Source: Neocallimastix lanati (nom. inval.)
Taxonomy: Eukaryota; Neocallimastigomycota; Neocallimastigomycetes; Neocallimastigales; Neocallimastigaceae
Assembly (NCBI GenBank): GCA_016946835.1
Contig: JACVTC010000566.1
Coordinates: forward strand, 1 to 12,500
Reading direction: 5' to 3'
Length of the DNA stretch: 12,500 nt
The notes under the pieces were generated by a model, which made no database searches, was not told the origin of the DNA, and saw nothing but the letters and a program-made list of their open reading frames with translations. Numbering within the stretch: position 1 is the first letter of the stretch; every line of letters begins with the position of its first letter. The translations under genes were made by a program, and so were the position numbers. Below are positions 1 through 8,330 of the stretch, piece by piece.

Positions 1-141
1 TTTTATTTATTTTATTTTTATTTTTATTTTTATTTTTATTTTTATTTTTATTTCTTATTTTATTTTTATTTTATTTTATTTTTATTTTTATTTTATTTTA
101 TTTTTATTCTTATTTTTTATTTTTATTTTTATTTTTATTCA
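1..141. repeat. TTTTTA-type hexanucleotide microsatellite
   Basis: A nearly continuous T-rich repeat of unit TTTTTA with 5-bp variants (TTTTA) and a few interruptions. It continues to the window edge, so its full length is unknown. It is the same motif, on the opposite strand, as the A-rich array near 11400-11670. No gene is visible in it. Confidence 0.9.
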
Positions 142-346
142 TTAAATGTAATAAAAAAATATTGAATTTTATAAGAAATATATTATAAATTAAAAAATAA
201 ATTAAAAATTATATTTTAAAATTTAAAAATATATAAAATTTTATTTTAATAAAAAATTTATTAATACATAATAAGTTGCATGAAATAAAATTGTAAAAAT
301 AGCTTATAATATTTAGTAGAATAAAAAGTCTTAATAAAATAGCAAA

Positions 347-387
<41 letters not shown>

Positions 388-654
388 AATAAAAAGTATA
401 AATGAATTTACGTAATACTAAAATAATGCTGATAAAAGTAATAAAAGTGATAATAATAATAATAATAATTAAAAATAAAAATTATAACATAAATAATTGT
501 GATAAAATAAATGGCAATATAACAATATATACTAAATATTAGGATATTTACTAATAAATTATTGATTATTAATGAAAAGTATTTAAAGAAAAATAAACAA
601 ATCAAATTAAGTTAAAAAAAAATAAAAAAAAAAAATAAAAATAAATAAAATAAA
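142..654. other. AT-rich intergenic DNA with a 33-bp poly-A tract
   Basis: Almost pure A/T sequence with a poly-A run at 352-384 and a short AAT repeat near 451-470. A 65-codon minus-strand reading frame at 408-605 encodes only I/F/Y/N-rich sequence, as random A/T DNA would, and is not called as a gene. The right end, next to tRNA-Lys, holds that gene's Pol III terminator. Confidence 0.8.
647..654 (-). terminator. Pol III terminator of tRNA-Lys
   Basis: Read on the minus strand, the tRNA 3' end is followed by TTTA and then TTTT (647-650), with more T runs beyond. Four or more T residues is the usual RNA polymerase III stop signal. Confidence 0.7.
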
Positions 655-727
655 CGCCCAACGTGGGGGTCGAACCCACAACCTTGAGATTAAGAGTCTC
701 ACGCTCTACCGATTGAGCTAGCCGGGC
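655..727 (-). tRNA. tRNA-Lys (anticodon CUU)
   Basis: This is a complete 73-nt tRNA gene without an intron. The acceptor strand GCCCGGC pairs with GTTGGGC (one G-T wobble) and is followed by discriminator G. The anticodon stem TGAGA/TCTCA closes the loop CTCTTAA, giving anticodon CTT. The T arm carries the B-box core GGTTCGA. No CCA is encoded, as expected for a eukaryotic nuclear gene. It lies 8 bp downstream of tRNA-Ile on the same strand, and the gap has no T4 run, so the two may share one transcript. Confidence 0.96.
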
Positions 728-735
728 AAATGAAA

Positions 736-809
736 TGCTCTGTGCAGGGGTCGAACCTGCGACCTTGGCGTTATTAGCACCACGCTCTAACCGACTGAGC
801 TAACAGAGC
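736..809 (-). tRNA. tRNA-Ile (anticodon AAU)
   Basis: This is a complete 74-nt gene. The acceptor stem GCTCTGT/ACAGAGC pairs perfectly and is followed by discriminator A. The anticodon loop reads CTAATAA, giving AAT (read as inosine after editing in eukaryotes). The D arm GCTCAGTCGG and the T arm GGTTCGA supply the internal Pol III promoter. It is upstream of tRNA-Lys in the direction of transcription, and the 8-bp gap reads TTTCATTT, which has no four-T terminator. Confidence 0.96.
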
Positions 810-1071
810 TACTTCTGATTTTTTTTGATATTTATTTTTGAAATAGGATATAAAATATTATATCAAATTGTATATCATTACATAATATAATATTTTTAAA
901 TTTAATCACAAATAATATCAAATATGTTTATATTAAATTAAAATAATATTAATATTATCAGTAATATTAATAGTATTAATTTTATTTTATATTTCATTAT
1001 TACTATTAGAACTCTCAAATTAAATGAAATATTATATTTTCTATAAATTATTTATATTAACGTGACACTAT

Positions 1072-1119
<48 letters not shown>

Positions 1120-1608
1120 ATATATATATTTATATTCTTTTATTTAATTCCGAATAATTCTATTGAAAATTTATTAAAATAATTATGAAAAGTATTAACA
1201 TATATTACTTTAATTCAATTTTTATTATTGCTATAAAAATATATTTATAATTTTTTAACTGAACTTCTTAAAAATAGAATGAAATTTTATAATTACAAAA
1301 TTCTTATTATTCTTATTTATATTTTTATTTTTAATATTTGTTATATAAACTAAACTTTATATCAGATGTTTTTTAAAATTTTGTTAAATTTTTACTTTTT
1401 TTTTTTTTTTATTTTGCTTAATCTTTATTATTAATAATAAATAAATATAGAGAATATTTTCATTGGTAAATATAAATAATTGTATTTAATTAATAATTAA
1501 TCATTATTAATTATATTATTTTAATTGATAATATAGAATCAATAAATGAATTAAAATTTTCTTAATTATCTAAAAAGATTTAAGGAAAATAAAACAGAAA
1601 TATTAAAA
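810..1608. other. AT-rich intergenic DNA with a 41-bp poly-A tract
   Basis: No gene or RNA is recognisable. The stretch includes a poly-A run at 1078-1118 and scattered short A/T repeats. It ends at the left boundary of the retrotransposon; the last four bases, AAAA, may be one copy of the target-site duplication. Before the insertion it would have joined directly to the upstream flank of tRNA-Arg. Confidence 0.8.
1605..1608. repeat. Possible 4-bp target-site duplication, left copy
   Basis: AAAA directly precedes the TG end of the left LTR, and AAAA (9765-9768) directly follows the CA end of the right LTR. Ty3/Gypsy elements usually make 4-6-bp duplications, so the length fits. The motif is low-complexity in this DNA and could match by chance. 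Confidence 0.5.
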
Positions 1609-1942
1609 TGTTAAGGTTTTAGAGAATTAAATAAAAATAAAGTAAGGAAACACAAATTTTATTTATTTATTTATTATTTTTATTTATAAATTTATTTGAT
1701 TTTATTTGATTTGATTTTATTTTATTTTATTTTATTTGATGATATTTAAAAATTAGTAGCAAAATTTACAACTATTTATACTTTTTTTTCAAGGCATAAA
1801 AGTTGTTCTTGCCACTAAATTACATTTTATTATTATTTTTCTTTTTATATATAAAAACTATTAAATTTAAATTGATTTTTATAATCAATTATATAAAATT
1901 TAATTATAACAATATAAATAAAATACATTTATAATATTAATA

Positions 1943-1984
<42 letters not shown>

Positions 1985-2470
1985 CTATCTAAAATATTAC
2001 TAATAAGAATTTATTTAATTGGCTAAAATTTTTATTACAATCTGTTAAAATATTCAAATAAAAATAAAAATACTATTCTAATATAAAGGTTTTTAATAAA
2101 ATAAAATATTTTTCAATATAAAATAAAACATTTCGATATAAAATTTTATAATAAAAGTTAAAATATAATATATAAATTTTTAATTATCAATATATAAAAA
2201 TATTATTAATACAAATTTTCATTATTAATATAAAAATAAAAAATAAGATTTATTATTAATATTGTTAATATAAGTTTTAAATATATAAAAATATTACTAT
2301 TAATATAAGATTTAATATAAAAATTATAAAGTTTAATATAATTTTTGATCTAATTTTTAATCTTTGAATTTAAAAATTTATTAAAGTACAAAAATAATAA
2401 TGTACACATAATGTATTAGAAATAAATCGTAGATTTAATTAAGAATGCATTATTTAGTACATTCTTATCA
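1609..2470 (-). repeat. 3' LTR (left copy, 862 bp)
   Basis: The stretch is repeated almost exactly at 8906-9764. On the plus strand it begins TGTTAAGG and ends TTATCA, giving the TG...CA ends usual for LTRs. The differences I could find by eye are one- or few-base length changes in A or T runs, mostly in the first 130 bp. A run of 33 T (1947-1979) lies mid-LTR and is poly-A in the element's sense strand. No TATA box or polyadenylation signal could be picked out reliably from the A/T background. Confidence 0.97.
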
Positions 2471-2484
2471 AGATGCCCCGACGA
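2471..2484 (-). promoter_or_regulatory. Polypurine-tract candidate
   Basis: In sense orientation, TCGTCGGGGCATCT sits immediately upstream of the 3' LTR, where the plus-strand primer must be made. It contains a GGGG run but is not a clean purine tract, so the placement rests on position more than on composition. The pol stop codon ends only 18 bp from the LTR. Confidence 0.4.
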
Positions 2485-2488
2485 AGAC

Positions 2489-5400
2489 TCAAGCTTCTCT
2501 GTAAGCGGAGTTAAACTTTACTAAATTTTTAAAATGAACATTCCTATCGAGTTGTTTCCCAGTTTTCTGATCGATTAAGGTTGCCGTGTTGAATTGAATT
2601 TTTAAAATTTTAAATGGTCCATTGTAATATGGTTCTAGCTTAGTGCGGCTAAAGTTTCTAACAAGAACAAGATCACCAGCCTTTAATTCTTTTCCTTTTT
2701 TCATACTTATTTGTTCTTCTCGTCTTGTTGCCCAATACTTGTTAGCATTCTTCACATTTTCGCATGCTTCTCTAGTCCATTGATAATGACGAACAAATTT
2801 TTCCATTAAGATTTCATCATATGATTTACCTGCATTTTCAATTGTTCTTATGGCTATATCATAAGGCTGTTGGTCTTCTCTTCCATATACTAATTCAAAA
2901 CTAGAATGTCCAGTAGCTGTATTTTTGGTAGTTCGAAGTGCCCATAAAGCAGAAGGTAAAACTTCATCCCAATCTTGATTTTTCCTTCCTAATAAACGGA
3001 GTAATTTTCCAATTTCTTTATTTCGATTTTCAGTAAGGCCATTTGATTCAGGGTGGTAAGTAGCTACAAATTTAACATATACATCATAAAGATCAAGAAA
3101 GATTTTAGTCATATCAGAAGTGAATTGGACTCCATTATCAGTAGTAATAACTTGAGGTACACCATGTCTTGCAAAAACGTTTATTAAAAATTTAATTATA
3201 TCAGAGGAAGTTATGTTTTCAGTGGGTTCGGCTTCAACCCATTTGGTAAAGTAATCAACAGTTACTATAATATATTGATTATTATTTCTTGTTTTTGGTA
3301 ACGGTCCTATAATATCTAATCCTAAATGCACAAAGGGACCCTCCACTTTAGTTGGATGGTTTTCGGTTGGTTCTGGATATGGTTGAGGACGATTTAATTG
3401 GCATTTTTCACAATTACTAACAATTCTTTTGATATCTTTAATCATATGATTCCAATAAAAGTTTTTCTTAAGTCTTTGATATGTTTTGTAATATCCTTCG
3501 TGGCCAATATTATGAGCTTCTAAAATTAATTTAAACCTTTCATTTTCGTCCGTTATTAATTTTCTATAATTTCCATTGTCGATAAAGTAATCTTCACCAT
3601 CAATAACAGTAAACTTTTCATTAATAAATTCCTTTATAACCTTAGATAATAATTCTTCATTATTTCCATTAGTAATTTTTGTTAATAATATCTTTCTCTC
3701 TTCCTTACTTTTCATTCTTGAAAGAGCATCAGCTAACACATTCTTTTTGCCTGATTCATATTTTATATTAATTCCAAGCATACTAGCGGTTAGACACCAT
3801 CTTGTTTGCCTTGCATTCAAAGGTTCTTTATTCTTAAATAAACCAACTAATGGTTTATGATCTGTGTAAATAGTTGTAGGTAATGGATTTCCTTCAATAT
3901 AAGATTTAAATTTAGTCATACAGTAAAATAAAGCTGTTCCTTCCAAATCTGTGATACCATAATTCTTTTCAGTTTTCTTCAAACTTCTACTTATAAAGTG
4001 TATTGGATGCTCCTTACCGGTTTCTTCTTCTTTTTGTAAAAGAACTCCACCAATTCCATTATACGAAGCATCAGTTCTAATGATAAAAGGTTTGTCAAAT
4101 GACGGAAATTTTAGAATAGGTGCATTGATTAATTTTTCTTTTAGGAGTTCAAAGCTTTCTTGTTGTTCTTTATTCCATTCATATTTAGTATTCTTTTTCA
4201 ATAATTTACATAAAGGTGAGGTAATTTGAGCATATTTAGGGATAAAGTCACGATAATACCCTATTGCTCCTAGAAATGATCTTAATTCATGAATTGATGA
4301 AGGTGCTTCCCACTTCTTAATAGCTGTTATTTTACTTTCCATGGGACTTAATCCTTTAGTAGTAAGTTTGTGACCTAATACATCAACTTCAGTTTGAAGA
4401 AAATGGCACTTTTCAATATTAATTTTTAACTTGTTTTCTTTAAATACTTCTAATACTTGTTTAATATGAATTAAATGTTCTTCGATACTTTTTGAATAGA
4501 TCAAAACATCATCAATAAATACGTATACAAATTCACCAATAAAAGGGAATAAAATTTTATTCATTTCTCTTTGGAAGGTTGAGGGAGCTCCAGTAAGTCC
4601 AAAAGGCATAACCTTAAATTGATAATTTCCAAACTTAGTAGTGAAAGTGGTTACTTCAACGCTTTCTTCATCCATTAAGATTTGGTGAAAACCAGAAAAT
4701 AAATCAAGAGTTGTAAATATTTTAGCTCCTCCGAGACTATCAAAAATTTCATCTATATATGGAACTGAATAAGAATCTTTTTCTGTAATATCATTGACTT
4801 TTCGGTAGTCAATGCACAAGCGCCACTTTCCATTGTGTTTTAGAATAAGTACTACTGGAGATGACCATTCTGAACAGGATGGTTCTATCAATCCTTTCTT
4901 AATAAGTTTTGTAAGTTCTTCTTTTAAGATATCTGATTTTAATTTAGTTAACCTATAACTTCTTAATTTTACTGGCTTTGAATTTGCTTTTAAACGGATC
5001 TTATGTGGTGAAAGTTTAGAAGGAGTTAGTTCTTCTGTTGAAGTGGCAACTATGTCAATCATTTCTTTGAGAATTTTAATAATTTGTTCTTTATAATCTT
5101 TATTTAAGGTGCTTAAAAATTCATCACTCTCAATAAATTCCATTGGAGTTAATTCCTTTATAATTTCCTTTTCATTATTCGTTTCTTTAACTTTTCTAAT
5201 AGTGCAAATTATACTTTCTTCATCATAATATTGATTATTTATTTTAGCTATTTCTTCGTATTCACTTTCTGACAAAAGTTTACATAAACTGTTTAAGGTC
5301 GGATGAATAAATAAACAATGATCGATTTGAGTTTTAAAGTTTATTAACATATCATAAAAAGAGTCTTCTTTCTCAATAATTCTAAAGTCCGCATTAAATT

Positions 5401-6493
5401 CATAATTATTAATTTTTACTGGTAATCGAACAATAATTCCTTCTGAGTATTCTTCATCTTGTGTTGCTAGTTGGATTCTTCCACGACTTTTTCCAACTGT
5501 TTCATGTTCACCAGGTAATTTATCAAAATACTGCTTAGTAACGATGCTTAGGTTACTACAAGAATCAATTAAAAGTTTTCCTAGTACTCCGTCAACACTT
5601 GCATCAACCATTGCTAAGTCTTCTTCGGCTACTTCATTACTTTTACTTATGTAGCTATGGTCATAGTTATTTACTAATAAAGTTCGTGCTATTACATTGT
5701 CTACAGTTCCAATTATTTTAGACTTTTCTAACTTTAAACCTTGAGTTAATTGTGAACGAATTTTAGGACATGCATTCAAGAGTTGACCTATCGTAATACT
5801 GGATTTAAGATTATTTAAATCATCCATAATATTGTAAGGTTCCTTATTATTCATCATTTTGATATTCCTTTTTACTAATTGAGTATTTCCATTATTAGTT
5901 TCCTTAGTTTTTGTTGAAATTAATTTTTCCAAAGTATTAGTTTTATTTTGTTGATTATCTTTATTCATTTTTATATCTTCTATTTCATTATCGATTACAA
6001 GTATATCTTCAGATTCAACTTTTTCCTTTCCTTTTGATGAATAATTGTTGTTTTCTTCTTTACTTTCTCTTACTCTTGTCATATTTCTTAATTCCTTTTC
6101 TTTTTGTTTTTCTTTGTTAATATTTGGTTGAGTTAAAATTGAAGGAAGTATTTGATTTTTATAAACTTTATTTGGTTTATTATGCAGCTCATTTTCTTTC
6201 TTCTTTCTTAAAGCAGGAGTTGCGAAAGGACGTGGATTATCTTTTAAACTTTTATGTACTTTCTTGGAATTATTTTCTTCTTTTTCGCTGTTATTATCAT
6301 TCATTTTTCTTTTTATAGCATTTATAATGATATCATCCTCACTTTCAGTTGTGTCACTAAAATCAGATTCTTCAGATTCTTCGTTAAAGGAATTATTATC
6401 AATTGGAGTATTCTTAGTAAAAGTATTATTTTGTAAATTATTTAATGAAGCTATTGTTTTGTCATTGGGAGTGCTTCTGCTCCCATTTAGAAG
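2489..6493 (-). CDS. pol: Pol polyprotein: protease, RT, RNase H, integrase
   Basis: Reverse transcribes and integrates the element. The frame stays open from the slip site in gag (6493): 63 codons precede the first ATG (6304), followed by 1,271 more residues. Numbered from that ATG, the region to about 230 is K/N/E-rich linker. A retropepsin-like domain (about 235-335) has the active site LLIDSCSN, with Cys where D-S/T-G is usual. RT (about 444-645) has LDLFSG (D534) and FIDD (D598, D599). RNase H has D745, E788, D815 and D859. Integrase has a zinc-binding HHCC (H931, H935, C965, C968), a D997/D1056/E1092 triad with the D,D-35-E spacing, and a GPF module near 1229. No chromodomain follows. 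It is probably made as a Gag-Pol fusion by -1 frameshifting; starting at the 6304 ATG is a weaker alternative. Domain identities are secure; edges are approximate. Confidence 0.96.
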   Translation of the reverse strand, partial: LLNGSRSTPNDKTIASLNNLQNNTFTKNTPIDNNSFNEESEESDFSDTTESEDDIIINAIKRKMNDNNSEKEENNSKKVHKSLKDNPRPFATPALRKKKENELHNKPNKVYKNQILPSILTQPNINKEKQKEKELRNMTRVRESKEENNNYSSKGKEKVESEDILVIDNEIEDIKMNKDNQQNKTNTLEKLISTKTKETNNGNTQLVKRNIKMMNNKEPYNIMDDLNNLKSSITIGQLLNACPKIRSQLTQGLKLEKSKIIGTVDNVIARTLLVNNYDHSYISKSNEVAEEDLAMVDASVDGVLGKLLIDSCSNLSIVTKQYFDKLPGEHETVGKSRGRIQLATQDEEYSEGIIVRLPVKINNYEFNADFRIIEKEDSFYDMLINFKTQIDHCLFIHPTLNSLCKLLSESEYEEIAKINNQYYDEESIICTIRKVKETNNEKEIIKELTPMEFIESDEFLSTLNKDYKEQIIKILKEMIDIVATSTEELTPSKLSPHKIRLKANSKPVKLRSYRLTKLKSDILKEELTKLIKKGLIEPSCSEWSSPVVLILKHNGKWRLCIDYRKVNDITEKDSYSVPYIDEIFDSLGGAKIFTTLDLFSGFHQILMDEESVEVTTFTTKFGNYQFKVMPFGLTGAPSTFQREMNKILFPFIGEFVYVFIDDVLIYSKSIEEHLIHIKQVLEVFKENKLKINIEKCHFLQTEVDVLGHKLTTKGLSPMESKITAIKKWEAPSSIHELRSFLGAIGYYRDFIPKYAQITSPLCKLLKKNTKYEWNKEQQESFELLKEKLINAPILKFPSFDKPFIIRTDASYNGIGGVLLQKEEETGKEHPIHFISRSLKKTEKNYGITDLEGTALFYCMTKFKSYIEGNPLPTTIYTDHKPLVGLFKNKEPLNARQTRWCLTASMLGINIKYESGKKNVLADALSRMKSKEERKILLTKITNGNNEELLSKVIKEFINEKFTVIDGEDYFIDNGNYRKLITDENERFKLILEAHNIGHEGYYKTYQRLKKNFYWNHMIKDIKRIVSNCEKCQLNRPQPYPEPTENHPTKVEGPFVHLGLDIIGPLPKTRNNNQYIIVTVDYFTKWVEAEPTENITSSDIIKFLINVFARHGVPQVITTDNGVQFTSDMTKIFLDLYDVYVKFVATYHPESNGLTENRNKEIGKLLRLLGRKNQDWDEVLPSALWALRTTKNTATGHSSFELVYGREDQQPYDIAIRTIENAGKSYDEILMEKFVRHYQWTREACENVKNANKYWATRREEQISMKKGKELKAGDLVLVRNFSRTKLEPYYNGPFKILKIQFNTATLIDQKTGKQLDRNVHFKNLVKFNSAYREA

Positions 6494-6499
6494 TTTAAA
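6447..6499 (-). promoter_or_regulatory. -1 ribosomal frameshift signal: slippery site plus H-type pseudoknot
   Basis: In sense orientation the heptamer T TTA AAC (6499-6493) lies exactly in the gag codon phase, two codons before the gag stop. A 7-nt spacer (6492-6486) follows. Stem 1 is TGGGAG (6485-6480) with CTCCCA (6471-6466). In its loop GAAGC (6477-6473) is complementary to GCTTC (6451-6447), forming stem 2. Loop lengths are 2 nt (CA), 1 nt (A) and 14 nt (A-rich, 6465-6452). This is the classic layout of retroviral frameshift pseudoknots, and pol lies in the -1 frame. Folding and efficiency are inferred, not measured. Confidence 0.87.
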
Positions 6500-7398
6500 G
6501 ACTTTTTGGAATATATTTCTTTTTTATTTTTTTCCATAATCTTATTTAATTGAGGACAATAGTATGAGTAATGACCTTCTTCCTTACAGAAGAAGCAAGT
6601 TTTAACAGATAAATTTCTCATTTTCTGGGTTGATTCTTCTATAATATCTTGAGGTTTCGGTTTATTATTTGTTTGATTTATTTGGAAAGTTTCGTTTCTT
6701 CTTTTAGGATAAAGTCTTGAAGTAGTACTGTTTTGATTATTTTGATTATGTTGGGAATTATTAACATTATAGGTATTAATATTATTGTTCCTTACAGAAA
6801 GTCTATCTACTTTCTCGGCAATTTTGAAAGCTTTATCCATACTTATATCATCTTTAAGGGATAATTTCTTCCAGGCTTCATAATTATTTTGAATAGAATC
6901 AATATAATCTAGTACACCAATGCGCTTTCTTCTCTTTTTATCAAGTTTAGTGTACAAAGTTCTATATCTTACATTAAAGTCTTTAATCTTTTCGTTTCTT
7001 TTAATTCGCATTGCACGAAGTTCTTTAAGAAGTAAATTTTGGTCTTCTTTAATACCGTAAAAATTTTCAAGACTTGAAATAATTTTTTCAAGGGAAGGAA
7101 ATTTAATATCATCATCAACATTTTCTTCTTCATCATCTTCTTCTTCTTCATCTGATGAATCATCACTTTCATCATCACTATCTTCTCCCAAATCTTCAAT
7201 AACGCGTTGTACTTCACCAGAGCTGGTAAGTAAACAAGCATTAAATATTGTTTCTGGATCTGTAATACCTTGTATCTTGATCCAAAGTTTTAATTCAGTA
7301 GCCCAGGACTTAATATCCAAATTGTCCTTGCTAAGTTTCACAATATCTCTTAATTCTTTTTTCAATTCTTTAAAGCTCAAAGTTGTTTCCTTGGACAT
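6487..7398 (-). CDS. gag: Gag capsid/nucleocapsid protein
   Basis: Forms the virus-like particle and binds the element's RNA. It has 303 residues from the ATG at 7398 (protein begins MSKETTLSF). The frame is open further upstream, but only from a TTG at 7464, so 7398 is the start; it has A at -3. Seen in order are a K/E-rich N-terminal helix region, a strongly acidic D/E/S stretch (about residues 72-97), a capsid-like region typical of retrotransposon Gag, an N/Q-rich basic linker, and one CCHC zinc knuckle, CFFCKEEGHYSYYC (C268, C271, H276, C281). The last codons overlap the pol frame, and the frameshift heptamer lies just before the stop. The capsid assignment rests on position and the knuckle. 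Confidence 0.93.
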   Translation of the reverse strand: MSKETTLSFKELKKELRDIVKLSKDNLDIKSWATELKLWIKIQGITDPETIFNACLLTSSGEVQRVIEDLGEDSDDESDDSSDEEEEDDEEENVDDDIKFPSLEKIISSLENFYGIKEDQNLLLKELRAMRIKRNEKIKDFNVRYRTLYTKLDKKRRKRIGVLDYIDSIQNNYEAWKKLSLKDDISMDKAFKIAEKVDRLSVRNNNINTYNVNNSQHNQNNQNSTTSRLYPKRRNETFQINQTNNKPKPQDIIEESTQKMRNLSVKTCFFCKEEGHYSYYCPQLNKIMEKNKKEIYSKKSLNF

Positions 7399-7573
7399 TT
7401 TGTTTAAATATTTCTTGTTGTATATTAATGAGGTGATTAAATAAGAATAAATTTGGAAATACAACTTTAAAAATATAATTTAATAGGTAATTTAATATCG
7501 AATCAATTTTTAAAACAATATATTTTAGTAACTTTTGAAAATAATAATTTTATTTGCTTTCTTTAGTAGATAT

Positions 7574-7884
7574 AAGCTCGAAATCCTTATCGACAACTTA
7601 GTAGAAATTATAAAGCACGAGGTTCTTTTCGACCACTTTATTAAGAATAATTTTTAAGTTCGAAATCTTTATCGACAACTCAATAGAATAATTTTTAAGT
7701 TCGAAATCTTTATCGACAACTCAATGGAATAATTTTAAGTTCGAAATCTTTATCGACAACTCAATGGAATAATTTTAAGTTCGAAATCTTTATCGACAAC
7801 TTAATAGAATAATTTTAAGTTCGAAATCTTTATCGACAACTTAATAGAATATTTTTCAAGCTCGAAACCTTTATCGACCACTTG
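7574..7884 (-). repeat. Tandem array of eight ~40-bp hairpin-forming repeats
   Basis: Units begin at about 7574, 7613, 7656, 7697, 7737, 7777, 7817 and 7858, with spacings of 39-43 bp. The middle five are nearly identical, with plus-strand core AAGTTCGAAATCTTTATCGA followed by CAACT; the outer three are diverged. In the sense strand each unit has the form AAGT-2nt-TCGA, an 8-nt loop, then TCGA-ACTT, that is an 8-bp stem with a 2-nt bulge. In diverged units most stem changes keep pairing (ACTT becomes GCTT, giving a G-T wobble). The function is unknown. Confidence 0.9.
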
Positions 7885-8009
7885 AATTTTGTAATTTAGT
7901 ATATTTGTAGTAATAAATTTAGAAGCAAAGTTTTATTTATTATTTTCACCTTTCAAAAAATTTTTCTTTTTAAACGATAAATATTGTATTGTTATAGCTA
8001 ATAAAATTA

Positions 8010-8108
8010 TTAATTAATTATAATTATTAAATACAAAAAAATAATCTTTATTGTCGTACAATCTGATAGTACACACTGTCTGACGTACAGCTTACCTAAT
8101 GGTGTCAT
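8010..8108 (-). other. Upstream ORF in the leader (32 codons)
   Basis: A sense-strand ATG at 8108 opens a frame of 32 codons ending in TAA at 8010, starting MTPLGKLYVRQC. It lies upstream of gag. It has no recognisable homology and may be chance. If the leader is translated by scanning, this uORF would have to be bypassed or reinitiated past. The GGTAAGC early in it also resembles a splice donor. Confidence 0.25.
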
Positions 8109-8215
8109 GCCACGCGTGTGCCACGATTACTATATTCAATATAAAATATAGCAGTTCAGAGCCTACTAGCCCAATTACTATGTAGGATAAACTTAATCCG
8201 ATAATCTATGTACGG
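8106..8215 (-). other. Leader stem-loop cluster, proximal
   Basis: Inverted repeats visible here are CTATATT (8130-8136) with AATATAG (8145-8151), CCTAC (8162-8166) with GTAGG (8182-8186), extended by TAG/CTA across a one-base bulge, and GGAT (8185-8188) with ATCC (8196-8199). The palindrome CACGCGTG lies at 8111-8118, inside a short direct repeat of TGCCACG. The last two stems share bases and cannot both form fully. The function is unknown. Confidence 0.5.
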
Positions 8216-8330
8216 AATAAAAAAAATTTTAAAAGTATTCAATAATATTTTTATTAACTAATAAAAATTAACTAAAAACACAATATTTTCAAAGTAAATT
8301 AAGATTCTTTTACAGGAATTATTAAACAAA

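Noticed and set aside
2489-2700. Chromodomain at the integrase C-terminus
   Set aside because: The protein ends shortly after the GPF module and a conserved HFKNLVKF-like tail, with no room for and no motif of a chromodomain.
6302-6304. The 6304 ATG as an independent start of pol
   Set aside because: The frame is open for 63 codons upstream, up to a canonical slippery site and pseudoknot in gag. Frameshift expression explains the layout better, though internal initiation is not strictly excluded.
6124-6539. Plus-strand frames opposite the pol N-terminus
   Set aside because: They are antisense shadows of the K/N/E-rich linker, giving F/L/S-rich peptides that mimic membrane segments.
6969-7241. 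Minus-strand 90-codon frame overlapping gag
   Set aside because: It is an out-of-frame shadow of gag, made of M/K-rich sequence read from the acidic stretch.
7399-7464. A longer Gag beginning at 7464
   Set aside because: The codon at 7464-7462 is TTG, not ATG. The added residues are hydrophobic and unlike Gag, and the ATG at 7398 has A at -3.
7574-7884. CRISPR-like array
   Set aside because: The repeats adjoin with only short variable A/T parts and no unique spacers, there are no cas genes, and the array lies inside a eukaryotic retrotransposon.
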